Of a DNA stretch of 64,000 nucleotides, positions 25,001 to 33,473 are shown in pieces. Every line of letters starts with the position of its first letter. Within the stretch, counting starts at the first letter, position 1. Position numbers and translations under genes: made by a program. The notes below the pieces were generated by a model, which was given only the letters and a program-made list of their open reading frames with translations, did no database searches and was not told the origin of the DNA. The stretch lies in contig MBPM02000037.1 of assembly GCA_001695595.3 (NCBI GenBank), forward strand, positions 62,001 to 126,000, written 5' to 3'. This DNA is from Plasmopara viticola (taxonomy: Eukaryota > Oomycota > Peronosporomycetes > Peronosporales > Peronosporaceae).

Positions 25001-25050
25001 CTGGGATCCCGGCTGGACATCATTCGGGATTCTGCATAGGATTCCTCCAT
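19052..25050 (-). CDS. HEAT/armadillo-like plus ankyrin-repeat protein, about 1884 aa (six exons)
   Basis: Exons: 25050-24847, 24785-24674, 24606-24503, 24422-24104, 24035-22987 and 22918-19052. The five introns are 61, 67, 80, 68 and 68 nt; all are GT-AG and phases match at every join. The third exon's AAAG acceptor is the weakest call. The start is MEESYAESRMM, the first ATG after an in-frame stop. The N-terminal third (to about 600) is helical, with HEAT/armadillo-like repeats (AIEVFKLLLQFSVELFGKV, LSCLSSLIQRYPNDKYLVQF). From about 1010 there are ankyrin repeats: GFTPLMAAFLVGNEEAIIDL, GQTPLHLALLYGHTTIVKLL and, near the end, GFTPLHLACEQKNLKLVKLL. Between the last groups, AYVSSRSYDNKYHLIL-EDG may be a small beta-barrel. 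Such proteins act as scaffolds; partners are unknown. Confidence 0.78.
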
Positions 25051-25245
25051 CACGTACGCCTTTTTCAAAAATATGAACAGGCGCTATCAATTATACGTTA
25101 AGTTGCTGTACTTTTTATCCGGACGAAATGTATACATCGTATGTCGAATGACTCTTTTTACAAGAGGGAAAGTACTATTATGTCTCGAATTTTTATGTTA
25201 TCGCACTATTTATAATTGTAAAATCTAAATACTCTCAAGGGTTAC
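25051..25245. other. short intergenic region
   Basis: Holds the 5' region of the HEAT-ankyrin gene and the 3' region of the PLC-X-like gene, both on the minus strand. AT-rich; no element recognised. Confidence 0.5.
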
Positions 25246-27624
25246 TCAATTATCGATCACCACTGACGTGTCTGTGATCCTTTTGGCAACTAGAAGTTCA
25301 TGGAGCAAATAGTTTTGGTACGGGTCTTGTGGACCTCTATAGGCCGTACCAGTCGGACAGCTTTTAGCATAGGAAACGACAATCCACGCCAGCTTACGAC
25401 CGCTCCAGCACGCACGATATTTCTTCTCAGCGGTCGTACTAGTCACCCAACGGCCGTTTTCATTCATGAGTACATAAGCGTCTGGGTCTGTCGTACTGGG
25501 CTCGCCTTCTGCCCATGACCACACCATTGCTTTCATCTTGGCAACGTCTACGTTGTCGAGCGAGATGAGATTTAAGTTCCATCGCAAGAATTTGGGAATT
25601 GTGTCAGCGTTTAAGAAGACTGGAAGGTCTCTTGTCAGACGTCCCGTTGCCGACAATGAGATATAGCGCAGTTGCTCGGACCACGTTCGGACCCAGTTGT
25701 ATTCACTGTAGATCGTGATTCCATTAATCTGGCGATTGTGGTCGGGGAATTCATCAATAAAGTCAATCGAAAGCTCCTCTTCGTCAATGCACAATTCGTG
25801 CAAGTTGAAAGCATTTCCTGTCATGGCATTCGAAAGGGCCAACACTTGGTAGCCAGCCTTTTGAAAGTCGTAAATGCTCCCGCTTTGCCAATAAGTAGAA
25901 GCCAGGTCATCCAGATTCGCTCGTGGCACAAGGACGTCGCCAAACACTTCGGTTAAGAGCGCGTCGATGGCGCCAAACTTTCGCGTTCGTTTCATGTCAT
26001 CAGCAGTGTCCACGTACACAACTACAAACTCGTCCGGATGCACATCGAGCCACGCTTTAATCTCTTGAAACGCATCTTTTGTCAAAGGTTGTTCCGACGC
26101 TTTGATTCCAGAGAAAGACGGAAAACATCCAAATAGTTCAGGTCCCCAGTTGTACTTGCCATAGTTGCCGAGCGTTTGGCCCAATTCGGCCGCAATTCCT
26201 TTCAAAGTCTTGGAGCCGAGATTACCACAATGTCCTGTATGGAGATCGTTTAGGAAGAAATGCGTGTCAATTTCGAGAAATCGAATGCCAACATTGAGCT
26301 GGTCAGTCAAACTTAACATTTGATTGTTAGTCTTGGCGTACGACCACGCTTTGTGCGGGCTTAGATTTCTATTAAAGAGCTGATCACGATTTCCAAATCC
26401 ATCGGCGAGTGTGATGGCGCTATTGTGCGAAGATGGGATCTGCGTGAGACAAAAAGGACCTTTGAACGCTAAAATGCGCTGGTACGCCAAAGTTGACTGA
26501 AGCCAGTCCGGTACAACGACCGAGCCTGTTTTGCACACTTGGCTACAGATAGTGTTGTCGCCATTGCATTTCCCCACCATGTTGCAATTCGTGTCGTCTA
26601 GGTCGTTCATGCTCGACTTGGCGGTACCAGAATGACGCAACATTTGTATGTCATCGGCCATCCCTCTTGGATCCTTGCACTTATCATCAAAGTCGCAAGA
26701 CTCTGTTCCTGAAAGAGTATCGACAAACCTGGCCTTTGGAGCATCAAAAGACACCATACCGTTTGCGATGTCCCAGAAGTTGTCGCTTGAAACGCGTTTG
26801 AATGCTGCTTGGAAAGTCTGAATCAATGGACGTATCTGGTGGACGCAGCACCCGTAATTGATCGTCGTTGCGCGTGCCTGGGATGCCGTGTCCTTGTAAG
26901 ATTTCCCTGAAAGGCCCGTGCACTTTTCACTTTCGTCAATTGTCATAAATGGAAACATCACGTGCTGAAAAAAGTCAAAAGTCTCCACTGTATACATCGA
27001 TGTCAACTGGGAGAAAATGTCATAGCCACACGACACTTCTCCTTTCTTTGAGCATAAGAAACGATTAAAGCCATCAAGAAGCTCATTCACGACGTAAAAG
27101 TCCATGTTCTGGTCTGGTGGCACCAAAATATTAAGCAGCTCAATGAGGTCACTAATTTGAGCACAACACACATCGTCCTTCAAAAACGCTGGTAAAAGCT
27201 TGGGAATCAACTTTTCGCCACAAGGCCCGATAGCGTTGCCAAATGCATTGCACAAATTGTGCATTGAATGGATGGTATGATTCGCCATATATTGATACAC
27301 GAGTGGAGAAATGTCAGTAGGGGTCTTGACGATGGAGGTCATTAAATGATAGAAATTCCTGACGTCTTTATTCTTGACCAATTCGTAGATATCCAAGGCG
27401 CCGCAATTGCTAAAGAGAGTACTGGCAACAGCCTTTGCAATTGTTTTTGTGTTGTTGGCCACGCAAGTGTTGAGACCAAATGTTGTTGGCAGGTTTTTCA
27501 CGAGGAATTTCAAATAGCTGCCGTTCACGTTGCACACGTTGCCCTGCATTTCTACAGATGGAGCGGTGGACATGAGGATGAGCACGCTTGAGAGGACAGA
27601 GGCTGCGCATCTACCGAGGGTCAT
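25246..27624 (-). CDS. secreted PLC-X (phosphatidylinositol phosphodiesterase-like) protein
   Basis: A single-exon protein of 792 residues, ATG at 27624. The first 25 or so residues (MTLGRCAASVLSSVLILMST) form a signal peptide, so export is likely. Residues 28-370 are cysteine-rich with no domain I recognise. Residues 385-770 are a PLC-X/PI-phosphodiesterase-like TIM barrel: SSHNSA with the first catalytic histidine (H400), VGIRFLEIDTHF with metal/substrate acids E451 and D453, and LHTGHCG with the second histidine (H465); further on FVVVYVDTADD. Members of this fold cleave phosphodiester bonds in phosphoinositides or GPI-like lipids. The conserved histidines suggest it is active, but the substrate is unknown. 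An old, broken paralogue lies at 31930-33152. Confidence 0.85.
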   Translation of the reverse strand: MTLGRCAASVLSSVLILMSTAPSVEMQGNVCNVNGSYLKFLVKNLPTTFGLNTCVANNTKTIAKAVASTLFSNCGALDIYELVKNKDVRNFYHLMTSIVKTPTDISPLVYQYMANHTIHSMHNLCNAFGNAIGPCGEKLIPKLLPAFLKDDVCCAQISDLIELLNILVPPDQNMDFYVVNELLDGFNRFLCSKKGEVSCGYDIFSQLTSMYTVETFDFFQHVMFPFMTIDESEKCTGLSGKSYKDTASQARATTINYGCCVHQIRPLIQTFQAAFKRVSSDNFWDIANGMVSFDAPKARFVDTLSGTESCDFDDKCKDPRGMADDIQMLRHSGTAKSSMNDLDDTNCNMVGKCNGDNTICSQVCKTGSVVVPDWLQSTLAYQRILAFKGPFCLTQIPSSHNSAITLADGFGNRDQLFNRNLSPHKAWSYAKTNNQMLSLTDQLNVGIRFLEIDTHFFLNDLHTGHCGNLGSKTLKGIAAELGQTLGNYGKYNWGPELFGCFPSFSGIKASEQPLTKDAFQEIKAWLDVHPDEFVVVYVDTADDMKRTRKFGAIDALLTEVFGDVLVPRANLDDLASTYWQSGSIYDFQKAGYQVLALSNAMTGNAFNLHELCIDEEELSIDFIDEFPDHNRQINGITIYSEYNWVRTWSEQLRYISLSATGRLTRDLPVFLNADTIPKFLRWNLNLISLDNVDVAKMKAMVWSWAEGEPSTTDPDAYVLMNENGRWVTSTTAEKKYRACWSGRKLAWIVVSYAKSCPTGTAYRGPQDPYQNYLLHELLVAKRITDTSVVIDN

Positions 27625-30305
27625 TGCGTCTTACGTCGCTGTGGACTAACTATAAGAGTGCCATCGGGTGATTAGTGACACCGGATGTCCATTTAATATT
27701 AAGCAAAGAAGGGGTGGGCATATTGCAGTCCTGCTACATCCAGCTTAGAAATATTTAAACCAGTTGCATACTGAGAAATGTTGGATACTGAAGTAGATGT
27801 ATTGTAAGATGGAGTTTAATGCATACAAAAAAAAGTATAGGAGGACCAGGTGAATTGGCCGATCTGTTGCATACGTCTATCCCTTTTAGACCGGAGACGG
27901 TAATTTATTATCAATCGGAAGATCGTACTCGTTCCAACACGCCTTCTCCTGTCCACACAGCTTCCCGTATTTGTCGGACGAGTAGTTCGCACTGCTCAAG
28001 AGTTTGCTGTTTCGATATAAGCGGCCGCATTTACAGCTGCCAGAAGTCAAGTAGCTCGGATATTTCATGGCGTTCGAGTTCTGCAAACTAATTTTAAGAT
28101 TTAAAGCTCAGGCAGCATATGTTTCGGTAGCCCCAGTGGTAGCGCTCGATGTGAGTTTCGGGCCGATAACGCTTAATATTTCCATTTTTGAAGAAAAGGG
28201 AAGCAAGGACCCCCTCTATGGCGACCCTGATCACGAATAACAGGCAAGCGGGGTGGTCCTTCTCCCCTATCTTTAAGACTAGACTAAAAGTAGGGTCTTC
28301 ATTTATCGTTTGATTGTTATGTGTTCTGGAAGCACAAATAAGAACAGGCAGGAGCAACATTCTTTCCGCCATTTTTTGTGCTCCACCAGCGCCCAGCTTT
28401 TCTTGTCTTTAATCAAGTTATGCATCAATCAGCTCATGAGGAAGGGGTGGTAACGGCCTCTATTTGAGTTCTACAGCCTGGATTCATGAACGGCCTTGAG
28501 AAAGGCTTCCTGGAAACCACTTTATAGTGCAGGCGCTAACGAGAACAGTAATGCGATACAAAAATCACACCTGGGAACCACGTGTCGCCATGGATGATTG
28601 ACGCAACTGGTCGGAGACACTGCGAGAGGTATCGAAATTACAACATTTTGAGAAATACAAAGCTACCGAATTCTCTGCTGATTAACGAGCAGGAAATATT
28701 TTAGAGAAGGGATTAAATACGAGCTATTCTATTGGCATATACCCACATTTTTTGTCTGGCTAAAATCATACGCAGCAAAACCCGCACCCGGGCTCAGAAA
28801 TAGTAAGTTGACTCCTGGTTGATAGAATGCTCAGATGTGGCATTTACAGACCACTAACTCTACGAAATTCTGCTTGTTCGAGCGATGAGGCATGACATTG
28901 ATATCGTGTCAGAAGCAAAATTCTGTGTCCAAGGCAAGCATTGCAGTCGAATTTTTGCACTCGTCACCGGCTTTTCGAATTTCGAAAGCCGTACGAAAAT
29001 CGGGGACAGGTTGACGCTCATAAAAACTAAAGAATGCAACGGTGCCTTCACAAATAGAATAACATTTAAAGAAAAGACATGTTAATTACCAAAATGTCCA
29101 GGTGTATCTTGTATGGTGCACTACATTTGGAAAATAGCTAGCATCAAAGCTGAAAAGGGTGTCGAATACAAACCTCAGGGTGATCAGGAGTGATTAGTAT
29201 TAAAACAAGACTATCAAACGCTCTGACGATCCTTAATCGTTGAATCAAACAATTGCCACAAACATCATGGGCTCTTACTTTGAAAACATATTGCGAACGC
29301 TTTAAAAAAATTCAGCTAGCGCTGAAAATTTATTTAGGCCACTTACGGCAAGGTTTTGAGGTCATAAGAATCAGAACGCTTCATACCAACATCGGCGTAT
29401 GTGCATTTGTGATAGAGGAAATCTAAGGCCTCGGCTGCTTCGTTGGCAACAGCTAAGAGGTTCGAGTAGACCCCAAAAAATTAATTGCATAGCGCGCTAA
29501 TTTCAAGGTTTGTGCTAGCTATGCGGATCTCGCAAGGCTTTTGTCTGATCTAATAAATAAAGACTTTGGGAGAGCCAGATTCAGAAAACGTCTGGTAGCA
29601 TGATCACGTATATGTCGTGATGTACATAAAACAATTTAACACGGACCTGTACGGATTTGACTGCATTTCAGTTTTTTGCCGTCCGACGTTGGCTTTTCCG
29701 ATTAACACCGATTGATCACTATCTTTTTTGACGTCTTGTTTACTAAATCTATGTGATGTTATGCATCTCTTGAAGTCGCAGCAGCAACGATCATGTTGAC
29801 GCACGGGCAAACGTAGATGTATTTACTCTAGCCCTTGACGTCGACGTACTAGTCCACTACGCTGCTTTGAAACGTCTTTTGTGTAATAACAGCATGACTT
29901 GTTTGTTTGCCGATTGCTTGAAAGCGTTGATTGCATCATACAGTCTGCGCCTAAAACGTTGGTTGCGGCGACGTTGCCGTCAAGATCGATGGTGTAAGTC
30001 GATCAGTAGGGTCAATAAAAAATGATTTGTAAGATAATTAGTATCGCTTATGCTTTTCTTGCTTGCGAATTATCTTGTAAGCTATATAGTACACATTTGG
30101 CAAGCCAAATTGCTCCATGGGATGAGAATACTCATTTTTTGGCTGGTATAGCTTGATTACGGAGTGCATGCCTTAGGAAGCACATGGAAGACCATGTCGG
30201 ATAATAATACCGTATCTCACATACAAAAACCTAGTGCCCGAAACTTTCAATTAGCGTACTGTACAAGATACGGCAAAATTCTCATTTATTCTGAAGTGAT
30301 TGGTA
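27625..30305. other. intergenic, with an unresolved possible gene fragment
   Basis: Minus-strand frames at 28372-28094 (ATG; MAERMLLLPVLICAS, signal-peptide-like) and 28083-27886 (cysteine-rich: GSCKCGRLYRN, YGKLCGQEKACWN) could be two pieces of one small secreted protein, with TTTGCAG at the start of the second as a possible acceptor. No good donor joins them, so I do not call a gene. The rest, to 30305, holds only short frames. Confidence 0.3.
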
Positions 30306-30321
30306 CATTACCCATTTTCAG
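30306..30321 (+). promoter_or_regulatory. possible Inr-type core promoter of START-FYVE gene 1
   Basis: CATTACCCATTTTCAG lies 19 bases before the ATG. It resembles the oomycete initiator/flanking core (TCATTYYNCAWTTT). A similar but weaker block, AGTGATTGGCGCCTTACCTATTTAG, precedes START-FYVE gene 2. The match is by eye. Confidence 0.35.
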
Positions 30322-30339
30322 TCGTCGAACTGCCACAGC

Positions 30340-31488
30340 ATGGAGCCAAGTGCTTCGGCGCCGCGGTCCCGACGTCCGCCTTCCGTGTCATCAATCTCAA
30401 GTGGCAACGTAGAAGGCCTGTCTCTCCCTCGTGAGAGTTCAAATATTTTAGAGTTGCCACTTCAGGTAAAAAATGTGCTAAGGCGGCAAATTGCGACGGC
30501 GGTGGAGGACGTCCTGGATAGTATGATCAATGAAGGCACTGAAGACGCCTACTGGCGTGCTAAAATGCGCAAGGATGGTATTGTGTACTACGAAGACAGA
30601 GACAGTGTGACTAAGAAGCAATCTCGCTTCTGTTGCGTTGACAGCACCGAAGCCTCCGTGGACGAGGTAATCAAGCTGTTTGTCGTCTCTGATACTGACA
30701 CGCTGCTACAGCGGTGTCGCATCATGTACGACAACCTTTTGGACGCCAAGATCTTGACTGTAATAGAGCGTCCATCAAGTGACTTTCCAATGCGGTCGTC
30801 TTACATTCGCTACACTGCGTTTAAAGCAAGAACCCTTCAGAGGAGGAATCGCGACATGTGCGTGGTCGTTTCAACCGATGTCGTCAAATTTCCCGACGGA
30901 TCGATGATCGGCTATTGTGTTTGGGACTCTTTGAATCTGTCCGACATGTTTCAGCTGGATGTACCACCAGGTGTTGTCCGGACGCGGATGTTCCGTTCAG
31001 GGTATTTTGTACAAAACTCTGGTGAGCCTGGCGCGGAGACAAAAGTTGTCTACATTGTTGGCATTGAAGCAGGAGGACTCGTTCCTCGGTTTTCAACGCG
31101 CTACTACATGCCACGATTTGCTCAGGTTCTCAGCCGTATCCTCGATCACCTCCGTCGTCAACAACGACTTGACCCTAGTACCTTCGTGCCAAAGTCCCAA
31201 TGGACGGATAAGCGCAAAGTTGCATTTTGCCAGTGCTGCAGCAAACATTTTGGTGCAGTCAAACTACTCGATACGCGACGATACAACTGCGTCGCGTGCG
31301 GTGACGCCATTTGTCATGCTTGCCATCATTTGGAGGTTGTTCAAGTCGCCAGTGGTCGGAGAAAGACGGTGGGGGTCTGTGTAGGCTGCAGGACGGCGAA
31401 ATACAGCAAACAATTGCCTCGACTACTAAGTTGGTCAAAATGGGGCTCAACCTTCATATCGGACTCAATCCAGTCACCTACCAGGTAA
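30340..31488 (+). CDS. START-FYVE lipid-binding protein 1
   Basis: A 382-residue protein, ATG at 30340. Residues 40-275 form a START-like lipid-binding domain, with helix LQVKNVLRRQIATAVEDVLD, then DAYWRAKMRKDG, VVSTDVVKFPDGSMIGY and YFVQNSGEPGAETKVVYIVG. Residues 287-352 form a FYVE-type zinc finger: ligands C297/C300, C317/C320, C325/C328 and C347/C350, with QWTDKRK in place of the WxxD motif and TRRYNCVACG in place of the basic RHHC motif. In FYVE proteins this binds PI3P on endosomes; the altered basic motif makes binding uncertain. The terminal codons read ACC-AGG-TAA-GTT, so the stop sits in CAG|GTAAGT, a perfect splice donor. The true protein may continue in a downstream exon. Gene 2 is a close paralogue. 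Confidence 0.88.
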   Translation: MEPSASAPRSRRPPSVSSISSGNVEGLSLPRESSNILELPLQVKNVLRRQIATAVEDVLDSMINEGTEDAYWRAKMRKDGIVYYEDRDSVTKKQSRFCCVDSTEASVDEVIKLFVVSDTDTLLQRCRIMYDNLLDAKILTVIERPSSDFPMRSSYIRYTAFKARTLQRRNRDMCVVVSTDVVKFPDGSMIGYCVWDSLNLSDMFQLDVPPGVVRTRMFRSGYFVQNSGEPGAETKVVYIVGIEAGGLVPRFSTRYYMPRFAQVLSRILDHLRRQQRLDPSTFVPKSQWTDKRKVAFCQCCSKHFGAVKLLDTRRYNCVACGDAICHACHHLEVVQVASGRRKTVGVCVGCRTAKYSKQLPRLLSWSKWGSTFISDSIQSPTR

Positions 31489-31929
31489 GTTTGAACATAA
31501 ATGTTGGCAATCAAACATGCGACAAAGTTGAAAGGCTTTTTTCCAATTAATCTCATAATTGCGCAAAACGCCGCAGCTGCGATGTAAACGTTTGGGTAAA
31601 TCGCGTAGATTTATTGCCGAAATGCTTACGGAAGTACTCGACAAGACGTAGCTTATGTGATTTGCCGATCATTGTCAACGGCTCTTTAATTTACCTGAAC
31701 TTTTTGCAATTCCACTTTAGATAGATGCAGGTGTAGTAGCGTCTGTGGCGAGTACAATCACAAAGGGCACAAGTGCGACTGTTTGCGTGGCGCCACTACT
31801 GCATAAAACTTCCCTTTAGTTTCTTGGCAGCGATTGCTTCATACAGTAAGAAAGTATAATACGGAAAGACGTAGTGCTTTGTAATTAATTTAAGGAGGAA
31901 AGAGTTCGAGAGACGGCATGATGTCGCAC
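31489..31929. other. 3' flank of START-FYVE gene 1
   Basis: If the donor at 31485 is used, CCGCAG at about 31573 is a candidate acceptor, and a frame stays open from there for about 50 codons. No similar continuation is visible downstream of gene 2, so this is only a candidate. Nothing else was recognised. Confidence 0.3.
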
Positions 31930-33152
31930 GCTAAGCTCTCTTGTCACGCCAACAGGCACGAGACTCTTTCTTAGCGGTCGTACTAGGCGTCCATCGACCG
32001 TTGCCATTTATCAACACGTAGATGCCGCGCTCAGTCGTGCTGGGCTCCTCGTCTGCCCTTGATCACACGCGTGCTGCCATCTTGGCAACGTCTACGTTTT
32101 CGAGTAAGACGAGATTTATGTCTGTTAGTTGGTATGGATATGCTGAAGATATCGATCCATTAATGTAGCTCTGCCCGTCGGGTATTGTATTGTATTGTAT
32201 TACGTTATCGCGTTGCCAAGTTATGCACGTGCTAGGCTCAGTCTGGCTAGTCCACGGCATAAAGTGGTGTCCGCATACGTCGGGTCTCGTTCGGCGGGCA
32301 GTGCAGCCAGCACCGAGGCCGTGAGGGTCTTCCATTATTTTGTGTAGTTCTGACTTGGTAAGAGCCCAGGTGGCGCCCTGATGCTGGAGACCGTCGCGTC
32401 GAGGGTGAGACCCGTTAGAGACCTGCAGATGCCCGAGAGCACCTACCCGAAGCGCGCGAGCATTTAGCCCCCGCGCTTGGAAGGAGGGCGTCACCCCAAC
32501 CTTTTCCGAAAAGCCCGTCGGGTATGGTATTAATAAAATTGACATAAAAAATATATCAATAAATAATGTCTTCATAGTCAAATTTTCAGATATTCAAACC
32601 CTAACATTCATCTTTAAAACTTTCATGAAGTCGTTCTGATAACAAACCGTTGTCCGGATTCTTGAGTGACGTAACCACATGGATTCTTCGTCGCGCTGAT
32701 TAAGTCTGATCACACGAATGGCTCGACTGGTGTGGGCTTTATCCCAGACATACTCCGCCAGCTCAAACCTCTGGCAGCTGAGGAAACGATTCGGAAAGAT
32801 GTTCACAAATATCTTCGACACCACCCCACCGATGACATCCTGCTAGTAATGTATCTAGTGACACCTAAATAAACGAGGGCATCAAATAAATGCAAGTGTC
32901 GTGACCTATGATCAACGTTGCTGCCTTGGAGGCCATTTCCTTGAAAGGCAATCCCTAAAATTTCGAGCACTCTTCTCCTGGTTCAAAAGTTATCAACGGA
33001 AACACGACATGCAACAAAGATAAAGTTTTCTACCTTGTACTTCTGTGTTAACTGCCGGAACGTTTCGAGAGCACAGAACGATGTCTGAAGACCCCTTCTC
33101 TTGAGGAAGCCCCAAAAAGTGATCGACCTGTCGTTCGAGTCACCAGGCATTG
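31930..33152 (-). pseudogene. decayed paralogue of the secreted PLC-X gene
   Basis: Several plus-strand blocks match the 25246-27624 gene in the same order. TCTTAGCGGTCGTACTAG (about 31970) matches the gene's TCTCAGCGGTCGTACTAG at 25432. CATCTTGGCAACGTCTACG (about 32077) matches 25536. CCATTAATGTAGCTCTGCCCG matches CCATTAATCTGGCGATTGTG at 25711, and GGAAACACGACATGC (33000) matches GGAAACATCACGTGC at 26950. The frame is destroyed by many stops and by an element at 32186-32512; large internal parts are missing or unrecognisable. It is a dead copy. Its right end is cut by a SINE at 33153, beyond which similarity is doubtful. Confidence 0.72.
32186..32512 (-). mobile_element. short non-autonomous non-LTR retroelement, copy 2
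   Basis: A 327 bp insertion in reverse orientation, flanked by the 13 bp direct repeat GCCCGTCGGGTAT (32173-32185 and 32513-32525). Read on the minus strand it starts TTCGGAAAAGGTTGGGG and ends in a (TACAA)n tail. It has the same three-block structure as copy 1. It sits inside the decayed PLC-X paralogue: removing the element and one repeat joins CATTAATGTAGCTCTGCCCG to the sequence expected from the intact gene. Confidence 0.88.
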
Positions 33153-33473
33153 AAAAACCGACCCTGTGGCTCGAGCGGTTAGCCGTTCGACCCAGGACCG
33201 GGAGGTACCTGGTTCGATACCCATAGGATCCGAATTGAGACAGCCGGAGATATGTCACTAAAGTGGACGAGCCATCACACCCGAGTGTGTGACTGCCCTA
33301 CCAAAACGCACCCGATTGCGTAGTTTGGGTGGGAAACGCCCCACTGACCGAAAAAGCCCCATAGTGTAATGAGGGGTACGGATGCCGGTCCTAATATGGA
33401 TCGGATTGCTACCAGCATCCCGCAATAGAGACAGCTTAGTCCTAGCGCGTGGGTTCCGGTAGCTTAAAATCTC
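33153..33473 (+). mobile_element. tRNA-derived SINE
   Basis: A 321 bp insertion flanked by TCACCAGGCATTG (33140-33152) and TCACCAGGCAATG (33474-33486), a 13 bp target-site duplication with one mismatch. Its 5' part is tRNA-like: TGTGGCTCGAGCGGTTAG (about 33165-33182) resembles the A-box and D-arm of Leu/Ser-type tRNAs, and GGTTCGATACC (33211-33221) is an exact Pol III B-box. The body beyond it is unrelated to the LINE-derived family in this window. It presumably needs an active LINE to move. Confidence 0.8.
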
